64,000 bases of DNA. Origin: Pseudomonas marginalis. Lineage in GTDB: Bacteria > Pseudomonadota > Gammaproteobacteria > Pseudomonadales > Pseudomonadaceae. Each line of letters begins with the position of its first letter. Within the stretch, counting starts at the first letter, position 1. Location: the NCBI RefSeq assembly GCF_024169655.1, contig NZ_JALJWV010000001.1, positions 5,934,001 through 5,998,000 of the forward strand, in the 5' to 3' direction. Positions 8,539 to 17,547 of the stretch are shown here, one piece after another. The position numbers were made by a program, and so were the translations under genes. A model generated the notes under the pieces. That model saw nothing but the letters and a program-made list of their open reading frames with translations, searched no databases and was not told the origin of the DNA.

Positions 8539-9897
8539 TTACTTGAACGCGTAGCTGTAGCTGACGATTACACGGTTTTCGTCTTGATCGCGCGCGGCAG
8601 CGATATCGTTGCGCCACATAGCGTTTTTCCAGGCAACGCCCAGGTTCTTGAGCGGACCTTGTGGAATCACGTAGGCAACGCTGATGTCGCGTTCCCACTC
8701 GGATTGACCGGTGAACTCGGCACGAGAGGCGTTGACGGTGTCGATGTCAGTACCTTTGAGGTACACAACACCAGCGGTCAGGCCAGGAACGCCAACCGCG
8801 GCGAAGTCGTAAGCGTAGCGAGCCTGCCAGGTACGCTCGCCGGCACGGGCGAACTTAGCGATCTGCATGTCAGTGGTCAGGTAAGCCGACGAACCGTCGC
8901 CTTGGTTCAACCAAGGGAAGTCGCTGCTACCGTTGCTGACTTGGTAACCGCCACCGAAGGTGTGACCGGCAACGCTATACAGGAACAGGCCGCTGTACAG
9001 GTTGTTATCGACCTTGCCGCGACCGGAGTTGACGCCGCTGTAGTTGCCCGACGAGAAGTAAGCGGACTGGTTACCGTTGTTACCGTCATCGGAGCTGTTG
9101 AAGTAACGCAGGTCAGATTTCAGTACGCCAGGACCGATGGCCCAGTTGTGGGTCAGGCCCAGGAAGTGCTGCTTGTAGAAATCTTCCAGGTTGCCGTAGT
9201 AGTACTGGGCAGTCAGATCCTTGGTGATCTTGTAGTCACCACCAGCGAAGTAGAACTTGTTGCTGTCACGCCAGTTCGCGCCACGGCTGTTGGCACCCGC
9301 GATGGACAGGTTGTCTACGTTACTGGAGTTACGACCTTTGGCCTTTTCGATCTGACCGGCAACCAACGTCAGGTCCTTGATATCGTTAGACGTGATCTGG
9401 CCACCCTGGAAGGTCTGCGGCAACAGACGACCATCGTTGGTCACGATAACCGGCAGTTTAGGTTGCAGCGTACCCAGCTTCAGTTCGGTCTGGGAGATCT
9501 TGGCCTTGGCGGTCAGGCCCAGGCTCGAGAAGTTATCAACGGCTTCGCCATTGGACTTGCTCGGGAACAGAGTGCCGCCGTAGGACGACGAAGTGGCGCC
9601 GTTGGTTCCGCCGCCGGAATCCAGCCGAACACCCAACAGGCCGATGGCGTCGAGACCGAAACCTACGGTGCCTTGGGTGAAACCGGAGATGAAGCGCAGG
9701 TCAAAGCCTTGGCCCCATTCTTCGTTCTTGCTCTGAACACCAGATGCGGTGCGAGCAGCCGAGTCGCGGTTGTCGGTGTTGATGTAAAAGTTACGCAGAC
9801 CCAGGGTGACTTTGCTGTCATCGATAAAACCGGCGGCGCCTGCTTGCTGGGCGATTGCCCCCAAAGCGACAGCCAATGCCAAGGTAGACTTCTTCAT
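8539..9897 (-). CDS. OprD family outer-membrane porin (OprE/OprQ-like)
   Basis: This is a 452-aa outer-membrane barrel with a signal peptide of about 23 residues ending QQAGAAG, then the family start FIDDSKVTLGLRNFYIN. The protein ends in YSYAFK, with alternating aromatic strands throughout. OprD-family porins are substrate-selective uptake channels (amino acids, small organic acids); the substrate here cannot be assigned. A GAGAGGAG site precedes the ATG. The nearly 700-bp upstream region includes a perfect AAAAAGAAT / ATTCTTTTT repeat resembling elements before lsfA and ssuE, so a link to sulfur-source uptake is possible but only inferred. Confidence 0.9.
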   Translation of the reverse strand: MKKSTLALAVALGAIAQQAGAAGFIDDSKVTLGLRNFYINTDNRDSAARTASGVQSKNEEWGQGFDLRFISGFTQGTVGFGLDAIGLLGVRLDSGGGTNGATSSSYGGTLFPSKSNGEAVDNFSSLGLTAKAKISQTELKLGTLQPKLPVIVTNDGRLLPQTFQGGQITSNDIKDLTLVAGQIEKAKGRNSSNVDNLSIAGANSRGANWRDSNKFYFAGGDYKITKDLTAQYYYGNLEDFYKQHFLGLTHNWAIGPGVLKSDLRYFNSSDDGNNGNQSAYFSSGNYSGVNSGRGKVDNNLYSGLFLYSVAGHTFGGGYQVSNGSSDFPWLNQGDGSSAYLTTDMQIAKFARAGERTWQARYAYDFAAVGVPGLTAGVVYLKGTDIDTVNASRAEFTGQSEWERDISVAYVIPQGPLKNLGVAWKNAMWRNDIAAARDQDENRVIVSYSYAFK

Positions 9898-10081
9898 GTA
9901 CCGCTCCTCTCATTTCTAATTTTTGTATTTCTTTGGTCTCGGGTCTAACGCCCGAGATCCACAGATGCGCGATTAGCGCCAGATAGTGACCGCCAAGTCA
10001 ATCGTAACCTTGTATGTCTACTACCTTCGTCTAATCGCAGTTTATTTGGTCCCTGCAGGGTAATGAGTTTTTCATACACCC

Positions 10082-10105
10082 AAAAAGAATTATTTCATTC
10101 TTTTT
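10082..10105 (-). promoter_or_regulatory. Perfect 9-bp inverted repeat upstream of the porin gene
   Basis: AAAAAGAAT (10082-10090) and ATTCTTTTT (10097-10105) flank TATTTC, about 185 bp upstream of the porin start. Its AAAAGAAT half-sites also occur before ssuE and lsfA. Operator function is inferred. Confidence 0.4.
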
Positions 10106-10269
10106 CATACTATTTTGGAATAAGCCTTTGCATGAAGCGGGGCACGTCAGAATAGACGAACCGCCACATAAGCTAATTCCTAAAGGGTATTTGTTGGCCG
10201 CTTTTCAGATCTTTTAGGCTGAACGCACCGTTACATACGTCACCCAGGATCAAAAAGGCGACGCCACCA

Positions 10270-10362
10270 TGGCCAAACGCCCATCTTCCCGTCAATTTGT
10301 TACAGTTTTTGTATCGCTAATATTTCATGGCGCTGTCAGAGCCGCCGACCGTGCCGTCTGAC
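10270..10362 (+). other. 30-codon open frame with signal-peptide-like product
   Basis: The frame encodes a basic N-terminus (MAKRPSSR), a hydrophobic stretch QFVTVFVSLIFHG and a possible cleavage site VRAA just before the stop. AAGGCGACGCC precedes the ATG. It could be the remnant of an exported-protein gene, a tiny gene, or chance. The stop codon falls inside the hairpin at 10332-10367. Confidence 0.25.
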
Positions 10363-10367
10363 AGCGG
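10332..10367. repeat. 10-bp inverted repeat (hairpin)
   Basis: CGCTGTCAGA (10332-10341) and TCTGACAGCG (10358-10367) are perfect complements around a 16-nt G/C-rich loop. No T run follows on either strand, so it is not an ordinary terminator. Confidence 0.5.
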
Positions 10368-10589
10368 CAATTTCATACAATTTACCCATTGCCGCCCTGA
10401 TCATATCGGCTGAGATCAAGATTTCTAAAACTTTAGTAGGGGGGTGGCAGGCACATTGACGCACCCTTCGCCCGTGGGGCGTAGCGATATTCGAAGTGGG
10501 GGGCTGGTTTGGCTGCGATAGCGTTACGTCTGCATCGCAGGCAAGCCAGCGCCCACAGGAGTCAGCTCAGTGGCTGGGAGGGCGGGGTT

Positions 10590-11888
10590 TTACAGGGCTT
10601 TCTCGAAAATCTTCGAATTACGCTGATAGTTGTACAGCGATGCCCGCGCCGATGGCAGGCGCTCCACACTGCTGGGCACAAAGCCGCGCTCGCGGAACCA
10701 GTGCGCCGTGCGTGTGGTTAGCACGAAGAGCGTCTTCAACCCCTGCGCCCTGGCGCGGGTCTCGATGCGCTCCAGCAGCTCATCGCCGCGTCTGCCGTGG
10801 CGGTACTCCGGGTTGACCGCCAGGCACGCCAGCTCCCCCGCATCCGAATCGGCGATCTGATACAGCGCCGCGCAGGCGATGATCATGCCTTCGCGTTCGA
10901 CCACGCTGAACTGCTCGATCTCACGCTCCAGCACTTCCCGCGAACGGCGCACCAGAATGCCCTGTTCCTCCAGCGGGCTGATCAGGTCGAGCAAGCCGCC
11001 AACGTCCTCGATCGCCGCCTCGCGCACCAGCTCGAATTGTTCCTGGGCCACCAGCGTACCGCCACCGTCCCGGGTGAACAGTTCGGTGAGCAAGGCGCCG
11101 TCTTCGGCGTAGCTGACGATATGGCTACGCGCTACGCCGCCACGGCACGCCTCGGCGGCTGCATCGAGCAATTCCGCCTGGTAGTTGCTGCCCAGGCGTT
11201 GCAGGTGCGCCGGCACTTGTTGCGGACGCAGTTCGCGCACCAGGCGACCATTTTCATCGATAAGGCCAGGATCAGCGCCGAACAGCAGCAGTTTGTCGGC
11301 GGCCAGGTCGATGGCGGCGCGGGTGGCGACGTCTTCGCAGGCCAGGTTGAAGATCTCGCCGGTGGGCGAATAACCCAGAGGCGACAGCAGCACGATGGAG
11401 CGCTCGTCCAGCAGGCGATTGATGCCTTTGCGGTCGACCCGACGCACTTCGCCGGTGTGGTGGAAGTCCACGCCTTCGAGCACGCCGATCGGGCGCGCCG
11501 TCACCAGGTTGCCGCTGGCCACGCGCAAGCGCGAGCCCTGCATCGGCGACGAGGCCATGTCCATCGACAGGCGCGCTTCAATGGCGATGCGCAGATGGCC
11601 GACCGCATCGATCACACACTCCAGCGTGGCGGCATCGGTGATGCGCAGGCCGTCGTGGTAAACCGGGTTGAGCCCGCGCGCTTCAAGGCGCGCTTCAATC
11701 TGTGGGCGCGAACCGTGGACCAGCACCAGTCGCACACCCAGGCTGTGGAGCAGCACCAGGTCGTGGACGATATTGCCGAAGTTCGGATGATCCACACCAT
11801 CGCCGGGCAGCATGACCACAAAGGTGCAGTCGCGGTGGGCGTTGATGTAGGGCGAAGCGTGACGAAGCCAATTGACGTAGTCGGGCAT
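10590..11888 (-). CDS. argA: Amino-acid N-acetyltransferase ArgA
   Basis: This 432-aa enzyme makes N-acetylglutamate, the first step of arginine synthesis. Residues 1-290 form an amino-acid-kinase-like domain (visible in VVMLPGDGVDHPNFGNIVHDLVLLHSLGVRLVLVHGSR) that carries feedback regulation, and residues 290-432 a GNAT domain with the acetyl-CoA segment containing RHGRRGDELL. The length equals that of P. aeruginosa ArgA. It lies 133 nt downstream of argE on the same strand. Confidence 0.95.
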   Translation of the reverse strand: MPDYVNWLRHASPYINAHRDCTFVVMLPGDGVDHPNFGNIVHDLVLLHSLGVRLVLVHGSRPQIEARLEARGLNPVYHDGLRITDAATLECVIDAVGHLRIAIEARLSMDMASSPMQGSRLRVASGNLVTARPIGVLEGVDFHHTGEVRRVDRKGINRLLDERSIVLLSPLGYSPTGEIFNLACEDVATRAAIDLAADKLLLFGADPGLIDENGRLVRELRPQQVPAHLQRLGSNYQAELLDAAAEACRGGVARSHIVSYAEDGALLTELFTRDGGGTLVAQEQFELVREAAIEDVGGLLDLISPLEEQGILVRRSREVLEREIEQFSVVEREGMIIACAALYQIADSDAGELACLAVNPEYRHGRRGDELLERIETRARAQGLKTLFVLTTRTAHWFRERGFVPSSVERLPSARASLYNYQRNSKIFEKAL

Positions 11889-12021
11889 GGAACCTGGGCC
11901 TGTAATAAAAAGCAGCCAAAAAAGGATGAGTCGTGAAAACGCACAGCAGGCTGATGGTTATCGTCGGAACAGGCTTGGCAACACGCTCGCTCTCCTTATG
12001 TACGCATGGGCAGGGATTAAT

Positions 12022-13170
12022 TTATGCAGGTGTCAGGCAGTAATGCTCGATCAGTTCCCGCAATAGACGCACTGTAGGCGTCAAGCGTGACATTTCGAGG
12101 TATTCGCCCGGCTGGTGGGCGCAGGCGATATCGCCAGGGCCAAGCACCAGGGTTTCACAACCAAGGCGCTGAAGATAAGGCGCTTCGGTGCCGAACGCTA
12201 CTGCTTCGGCGCGATGACCGGTCAATCGTTCCGCGACCCGCACCAGCTCCGCGTCTTCGGCCTGCTCGAACGGCGGCACTTCGGCGAACAGCGGCGCATA
12301 GTCGATCTTCACCTTATGGCGCTCGGCCACCGATTCGAGCTTCTGCCGGATCGCCGCGCGCAGCACCTGCGGGTCCATGCCGGGCAAGGGCCGCAGGTCG
12401 AACTCCAGGGAACACTGGCCGCAGATGCGGTTGGGGTTATCGCCGCCGTGGATGCAGCCGAAATTCAGGGTCGGTTGCGGCACGCTGAACTGCGGGTTGC
12501 GGTACTCGCGCTGCCAGGCCAGGCGCAGGCCGCGCAGTTCGCCGATGGCGTCGTGCATGGCTTCCAGCGCGCTGTGGCCCAGGCTCGGGTCCGACGAGTG
12601 GCCGCTGCGACCGAGAATGTCGATGCGTTCCATCATCACGCCTTTATGCAGGCGGATCGGCTTGAGGCCCGTCGGCTCACCAATCACGGCCGCACGCCCC
12701 AGCGGGCGCCCGGCCGCCGCCAATGCACGGGCGCCGGACATGGAGCTTTCTTCATCACAGGTGGCGAGAATCAGCAGCGGCTGCTTGAACGGCTGGTCGA
12801 GCAGTGGCAATACCGCTTCGATGGCCAGCGCGAAAAAACCCTTCATGTCGCAGCTGCCCAATCCTACCCAGCGACCGTCGACCTCCGTCAGCTTGAGAGG
12901 ATCGGTCTTCCACAGCGCAGCGTCATACGGCACGGTATCGCTATGGCCGGCCAACACCAGGCCACCGGGGCCCGTGCCGAAACTGGCGAGCAGGTTGAAC
13001 TTGCCGGGGCTGACAGGCTGGATGTCGATGGCGAAGCCCAGGTCGCCCAGCCAGCCGGCGAGCAGGTCGATCACCGGACGGTTGCTCTGGTCGAGAGACG
13101 CCTGGGTGCAACTGACCGACGGCGTGGCAATCAAGGCGGCGAATTGCTCTTTCATGGACGGTAACGGCAT
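12022..13170 (-). CDS. argE: Acetylornithine deacetylase ArgE
   Basis: This is a 382-aa M20-family zinc amidohydrolase that removes acetyl from N-acetylornithine. Metal and catalytic motifs are visible: LAGHSDTVPYD near residue 80, ATCDEESSMSGA near residue 145, and the C-terminal LVLGPGDIACAHQPGE. The frame extends 39 codons upstream but the ATG at 13170 is chosen because AGGGAG lies 8 nt before it and the product then begins MPLPSMKEQF as in homologues. It precedes argA on the same strand and is divergent from the CYTH-CHAD gene. Confidence 0.93.
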   Translation of the reverse strand: MPLPSMKEQFAALIATPSVSCTQASLDQSNRPVIDLLAGWLGDLGFAIDIQPVSPGKFNLLASFGTGPGGLVLAGHSDTVPYDAALWKTDPLKLTEVDGRWVGLGSCDMKGFFALAIEAVLPLLDQPFKQPLLILATCDEESSMSGARALAAAGRPLGRAAVIGEPTGLKPIRLHKGVMMERIDILGRSGHSSDPSLGHSALEAMHDAIGELRGLRLAWQREYRNPQFSVPQPTLNFGCIHGGDNPNRICGQCSLEFDLRPLPGMDPQVLRAAIRQKLESVAERHKVKIDYAPLFAEVPPFEQAEDAELVRVAERLTGHRAEAVAFGTEAPYLQRLGCETLVLGPGDIACAHQPGEYLEMSRLTPTVRLLRELIEHYCLTPA

Positions 13171-13328
13171 GCGCGGTCTCCCTACTTCCCGGATGAATCT
13201 CACTATAGAGGCATCTGCACGACACAATAAACCGTTGCGGCGCGTTGCCGGGCTCAGTCCTGTACACTGCACGACCTTGGCAGCCACTCTTTTTCCCGGC
13301 TGCGCTCCCGATCCTGGATTTTCCGGCC

Positions 13329-14696
13329 ATGCAGAAAGAAACCGAAATCAAGCTCCGCGTCAGCCGCGAAACACTCGCCGCGCTACGTGAGCACCCGCTA
13401 CTGAAAAAACGCAACAAAAGTGGCTGGGAACACCTTGAGTTGATGAACCAGTACTTCGACACCCCCGAGCGCGACCTGGCCCAGGCCAAAGTCGCCCTGC
13501 GTTTACGCAAGGACGGTGACACCGTGATCCAGACCCTCAAGACCCGCGGCCAAAGCGTCGCCGGTTTGTCGGAGCGTAACGAGTACAACTGGGAACTGCC
13601 CAAAGCCAAGCTCGACGTGAAAAAACTCGACGGCGAATGCTGGCCCGAGGAACTCGCCGAGCTGGACAAAAAGACCCTCAAGCCGATCTTCACCACCGAC
13701 TTCGTGCGCGAACGCGCCGAAATCGCCTGGGGCCGGGGCAAGACCAAGGTGGTGATCGAAGCCGCACTGGACCTGGGCCATGTGGTGGTCGGCAAGCAGA
13801 AAGAAGAAATCTGCGAGCTGGAACTGGAACTGCGCGAAGGTGAACCGGCCGCCCTGCTGGAACTGGCCGCCGAACTGGCCGCGACCCTGGCGTTGATGCC
13901 ATGTGACATCAGCAAGGCCGAACGCGGCTACCGCCTGTATGACGCCAGCAGCTATTCCCTGAGCCTGCCAGCGCCGCAATTGCACGCCGAAATGCCGCTG
14001 GACGATGCCTTCGCCGCGATCATGTGGCACCTGCTCGGCAGCAGCCAGCGCCTGGCCGAGCAATACCGTTTCAATGGCCACTGGCGCCTGCTGCAGGACT
14101 GGGTCGACAACCTCGGCGAGTTACGCGCCCTGCTCGGCAGCCTCGGCCAGGCCGCGCCGCGTCAATCCACCAGCGAACTGCGCAGCGCACTCGATGCTCT
14201 GCTGGAAGACTGGCGCCCGCTGGTCCAGGCCGGTGACGACGATGAAGACATTCGCAAAGCCGCGCCGGAGCAATTCGCCGAGGAATTGACCGACGTGCGT
14301 TGGGGCCTGTTCTCGCTGAACACCTCCCGCTGGTTGCTGAACCGCACCTGGACCGCCGACCGCAACGTGCGCGGCAACCGCCAGGGCGCTGCGCAAATCA
14401 CCAACTGGCTGCCACGCCTGCTGGCCGAAGATGCCGTCGCCCTGCAACTGCCGCGCTATCAGCAGCAACCGGAAGACCTGGCCGAGCAACTGCCGCGCAT
14501 CGAACGCATCCAGGCCTGGCTGCACCACGCACGCCAGGTGGTAGACATCCCGGAACTCGACCGCCTGTACGGTGAATTGAACAAGCTGGTGCAACTGGCC
14601 AACCAGCCGATCACCGATGAATCGCTGGATGCGCGCATGCACCAGGCGATTGCGGTGTATCAGAACCGTGCCTGGAAGACCCTGCTGCGTCTGTAA
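13329..14696 (+). CDS. CYTH and CHAD domain protein (YgiF-like inorganic triphosphatase)
   Basis: This 455-aa protein has an N-terminal CYTH triphosphate-tunnel domain (about 1-200) with the ExExK motif at residues 4-8 and several paired acidic and basic strands, then a C-terminal CHAD helical domain (about 215-450) rich in conserved His, Arg and Lys. E. coli YgiF of this architecture hydrolyses inorganic tripolyphosphate, and CHAD domains bind polyphosphate. The ATG at 13329 is chosen over upstream codons because the ExExK motif must be close to the N-terminus. The gene is single and divergent from argE. Confidence 0.88.
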   Translation: MQKETEIKLRVSRETLAALREHPLLKKRNKSGWEHLELMNQYFDTPERDLAQAKVALRLRKDGDTVIQTLKTRGQSVAGLSERNEYNWELPKAKLDVKKLDGECWPEELAELDKKTLKPIFTTDFVRERAEIAWGRGKTKVVIEAALDLGHVVVGKQKEEICELELELREGEPAALLELAAELAATLALMPCDISKAERGYRLYDASSYSLSLPAPQLHAEMPLDDAFAAIMWHLLGSSQRLAEQYRFNGHWRLLQDWVDNLGELRALLGSLGQAAPRQSTSELRSALDALLEDWRPLVQAGDDDEDIRKAAPEQFAEELTDVRWGLFSLNTSRWLLNRTWTADRNVRGNRQGAAQITNWLPRLLAEDAVALQLPRYQQQPEDLAEQLPRIERIQAWLHHARQVVDIPELDRLYGELNKLVQLANQPITDESLDARMHQAIAVYQNRAWKTLLRL

Positions 14697-14699
14697 TAT

Positions 14700-14761
14700 C
14701 GCCATCGGGAGCAAGCCACTTCCCACTCCAATGTGGGAGGGGGCTTGCCCCCGATGAGGCC
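14700..14761. repeat. Compact REPIN
   Basis: CCATCGGGAGCAAGCC and GGGGGCTTGCCCCCGATG arms with TTCCCACTCCAATGTGGGAG between them; only a few bases separate the palindromes. It lies between the convergent CYTH-CHAD gene and the Lrp gene. Confidence 0.85.
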
Positions 14762-14768
14762 AGCCCTG

Positions 14769-15239
14769 TCAGCCCAATACTGGCAGGCTAGTGGTGGACT
14801 TGATCTCCGACAACGCCACGATCGAATTGACCTCCTGAATCCCCGGCACCATCGACAACTTCTCGAAGAAAAACCGCTCATACGCCTCGATATCCGACGT
14901 GACGATGCGCAGCAGAAAATCCACCGCCCCCATCAGCACATAACACTCCAAGACTTCGGGAAACCCACGGATCGCCTCGGTGAACTCGGTGAAGTTGGAG
15001 CGCCCGTGGGCATTGAGTTTGACCTCGGCAAAAATCTGCGTATTGAGGCCGATCTTCTTGCGGTCCAGCAGCGTGACCTGGCCGCGGATCACGCCCTCCT
15101 CCTTCAGCCGCTGGATTCGCCGCCAGCATGGCGATTGAGACAGGCCGACCTGCTCGGCGATCTGCGCGCTGGAGAGCGAGGCGTCCTCTTGCAGCAGGGC
15201 CAGGATACGGCGGTCGTAGACGTCCAGCTCGCTGTGCAT
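14769..15239 (-). CDS. Lrp/AsnC family transcriptional regulator
   Basis: This 156-aa regulator has an N-terminal helix-turn-helix (about 5-60, LSSAQIAEQVGLSQSPCWRRIQRLKEEGVI) and a C-terminal RAM/ACT-like ligand and oligomerisation domain (about 65-150). Family members sense amino acids and usually control a neighbouring or divergent gene. Here the divergent neighbour at 15367 encodes a small ACT-like protein, separated by 127 bp of A/T-rich sequence, which makes it the obvious candidate target, by inference. Confidence 0.88.
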   Translation of the reverse strand: MHSELDVYDRRILALLQEDASLSSAQIAEQVGLSQSPCWRRIQRLKEEGVIRGQVTLLDRKKIGLNTQIFAEVKLNAHGRSNFTEFTEAIRGFPEVLECYVLMGAVDFLLRIVTSDIEAYERFFFEKLSMVPGIQEVNSIVALSEIKSTTSLPVLG

Positions 15240-15366
15240 AGAAATACCTATTACTGTGGTTATCTTGAATTAATTTGTGCATTTTTCGACGAATCAGGCT
15301 CATCTTAGATAAGAAATCTCCGCTGGCGAATGTAAAAATTTCTTCAGTCAAATCTGGAGAGTCAGC

Positions 15367-15705
15367 ATGCACGCCGTCGAAACCACCTACCCCGCTACCC
15401 GCGTCGATGCGTGGGCCGTCAATAGCGCCCATTGCCAGGCCCATTACCAGATCGTCGCCGAGGCCGAACCCGATGTGCTGTGCCGGGTGCTCAACTATTT
15501 CGCGCTGCAGTTCCTGACGCCCCGGCAGGTGGTTGTGAATCGCCAGGAAGACTTGCTGACCCTCGATATCGTGATCGATGGCGTGAGCTGGCACCGCGCC
15601 CAGGTGATCGGTGAAAAGATTCGAAACCTGATCAGCGTGTGCTCGCTGGAGATGTGGGCGCCTGATTCCGTGCGGCCTCAGGCGGTGGTCGCAGGCGCCC
15701 GGTAA
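15367..15705 (+). CDS. Small ACT-like conserved hypothetical protein
   Basis: This 112-aa protein has a pattern like the regulatory ACT domain of acetolactate synthase small subunits: HYQIVAEAEPDVLCRVLNYF, then LTPRQVVVNRQEDLLTLDI and a second helix IGEKIRNLISVCSLEMW. No DNA-binding or catalytic segment is present. A GGAGAG site precedes the ATG. It is divergent from an Lrp-type regulator, which suggests amino-acid-responsive control. I cannot name its partner enzyme, and no acetolactate synthase is nearby. Confidence 0.65.
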   Translation: MHAVETTYPATRVDAWAVNSAHCQAHYQIVAEAEPDVLCRVLNYFALQFLTPRQVVVNRQEDLLTLDIVIDGVSWHRAQVIGEKIRNLISVCSLEMWAPDSVRPQAVVAGAR

Positions 15706-15787
15706 AAGCCTGCAATACACACTGGGAGGCAGCGGGTCAGAGGCTGACTAGCCTGGGAATACACCCGGCGCCCCCAGGAAAACCTCG

Positions 15788-17470
15788 ATGCCTGTTGATC
15801 AGCGATTGGAATTGCACACGTTGTTACCGGCCCTGGTCAAACAAGGCATGGTCACATTCGATGTGGCTCAGCGCTTGTCGACGCTGGCGCCCGCACCTAA
15901 CCAGCATCCCCTGGAGTGCATCGCGGCCCAGGGGCCTTGCCTGGAAACCCTGACGCAATGGCTGGCGCAGCGTAGCGGGCAACCTTACCTGCGTATCGAC
16001 CCGCTGAAGATCGATGTGGCGACGCTGGTGCCACTGATGTCCCACGCGTTCGCCCAGCGCCACGGCATTCTTGCGGTGGCCGTGGATGCGCAGAGCGTCA
16101 CGGTCGCCAGCGCCGAGCCTTATGTCTGCGCCTGGGAAGCCGGGCTGGCGCAGGTGCTCAAACGCTCGATCAAGCGCGTGGTCGCCAACCCCCAGGCCAT
16201 CCAGCGCTGCATAGGGGAGTTTTACCGATTGGCGAAGTCGGTCAGCGGCGCCGATCAAACAACGCCGGCGCCGGGCCATTTCGACCTGCTCAACCTCGGC
16301 ACCGGCGACCAGGCGCCGGATGCCAACGACGCGCATATCGTCAATATCGTCGACTGGCTGTTGCAGTACGCGTTCGGCCAGCGGGCCAGCGATATCCACA
16401 TCGAGCCGTGTCGCGACCAGGGCCGCGTGCGTTTTCGCATCGATGGGCTGCTGCATGACGTCTATCAGTTTCCGCCCCAGGTCACGATGGCGGTGGTCAG
16501 CCGCCTGAAAAGCCTGGGCCGGATGAACGTGGCGGAAAAACGCAAGCCGCAGGACGGGCGGGTCAAGACCAAAACCCCGGCGGGCGCGGAGGTTGAATTG
16601 CGCCTTTCAACTTTGCCCACGGTGTTTGGCGAGAAACTGGTGATGCGGATTTTCGACCCCCAGGTACTGCTCAGGGACTTCGACCAGCTTGGCCTCTCGG
16701 CCCAGGACCAGGAGCGCTGGCACAGCCTGACCCGCCAGCCCCACGGCATCATCCTGGTCACCGGCCCCACCGGCTCCGGCAAGACCAGCACCCTCTACGC
16801 CACCCTCAAGCGCCTGGCGAGCCGTGAGCTCAACCTGTGTACGGTGGAAGATCCGATCGAGATGATCGAACCGGCGTTCAACCAGATGCAGGTGCAGCAC
16901 AATATCGACCTGACCTTCGCCAGTGGCATCCGCGCACTGCTGCGCCAGGACCCGGACATCATCATGATCGGCGAGATTCGCGACCAGGAAACCGCCGAGA
17001 TGGCGATCCAGGCCGCGTTGACCGGGCACCTGGTGCTGTCGACCCTGCACACCAACGATGCGCCGAGTGCGATCAGCCGTTTGCAGGAACTTGGAATTGC
17101 TCATTATTTGATCAAGGCCACATTATTGGGCGTGATGGCGCAGCGCCTGGTGCGACTCTTGTGTCCCGACTGCAAACGCACGACGAGCGGCAAGCACACC
17201 ACAGCGACCGGCTGCGCGGAGTGTCGTGACAGCGGTTATCGCGGGCGCGCTGGGGTCTACGAAATCATGGTGCTGGACGACGCGCTCAAGTCGCTGATCA
17301 CCCCAGGTACCGACGTGCAGGCCTTGCGCCAGGCGGCGCGCCGACAAGGTATGGGCAGCCTGCGAATGGCCGGTATGCACAGGGTTGAAGCCGGGCAGAC
17401 CAGCCTGGTGGAAGTCTTACGGGTCACGCCTGGGGATTCAGAAACAAATCCGTTGGCGGTCGGGCGGTGA
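15788..17470 (+). CDS. GspE/PilB-type secretion ATPase (orphan)
   Basis: This 560-aa protein has an N-terminal GspE/PilB domain (about 10-145) and a RecA-like hexameric ATPase domain (about 175-540). Walker A is GPTGSGKT at 326-333, with an Asp box in the LCTVEDPIE stretch, Walker B DIIMIGEIRDQETAE and His box LSTLHTNDA. A CxxC...CxxC zinc site is present (CPDC and CAEC). It powers pseudopilus or pilus assembly in known systems. No gspF, gspG, pilC or pilin gene is adjacent, so its machine must be encoded elsewhere or it works alone. Confidence 0.85.
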   Translation: MPVDQRLELHTLLPALVKQGMVTFDVAQRLSTLAPAPNQHPLECIAAQGPCLETLTQWLAQRSGQPYLRIDPLKIDVATLVPLMSHAFAQRHGILAVAVDAQSVTVASAEPYVCAWEAGLAQVLKRSIKRVVANPQAIQRCIGEFYRLAKSVSGADQTTPAPGHFDLLNLGTGDQAPDANDAHIVNIVDWLLQYAFGQRASDIHIEPCRDQGRVRFRIDGLLHDVYQFPPQVTMAVVSRLKSLGRMNVAEKRKPQDGRVKTKTPAGAEVELRLSTLPTVFGEKLVMRIFDPQVLLRDFDQLGLSAQDQERWHSLTRQPHGIILVTGPTGSGKTSTLYATLKRLASRELNLCTVEDPIEMIEPAFNQMQVQHNIDLTFASGIRALLRQDPDIIMIGEIRDQETAEMAIQAALTGHLVLSTLHTNDAPSAISRLQELGIAHYLIKATLLGVMAQRLVRLLCPDCKRTTSGKHTTATGCAECRDSGYRGRAGVYEIMVLDDALKSLITPGTDVQALRQAARRQGMGSLRMAGMHRVEAGQTSLVEVLRVTPGDSETNPLAVGR

Positions 17471-17547
17471 AATCCTTCTTATCGCAGACAACCCCGCTAC
17501 AATCGGCCGAACGTCGTTTTACTGACATCTTCAGATAGGGAATCGCT

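Larger units (their letters stand above)
9898..10589. other. Long intergenic region between the porin gene and argA
   Basis: About 690 bp with no full-size gene. It contains the porin promoter region, the inverted repeat at 10082-10105, a direct repeat of TTTTTCATAC (about 10069 and 10101), a 30-codon open frame with a signal-peptide-like product (10270-10362), and a hairpin at 10332-10367. Downstream of 10400 only G-rich sequence before the argA stop is seen. Confidence 0.6.

Noticed and set aside
8584..9948. 454-codon plus-strand frame
   Set aside because: Antisense to the OprD-family porin gene, which has a signal peptide, ribosome site and terminator.
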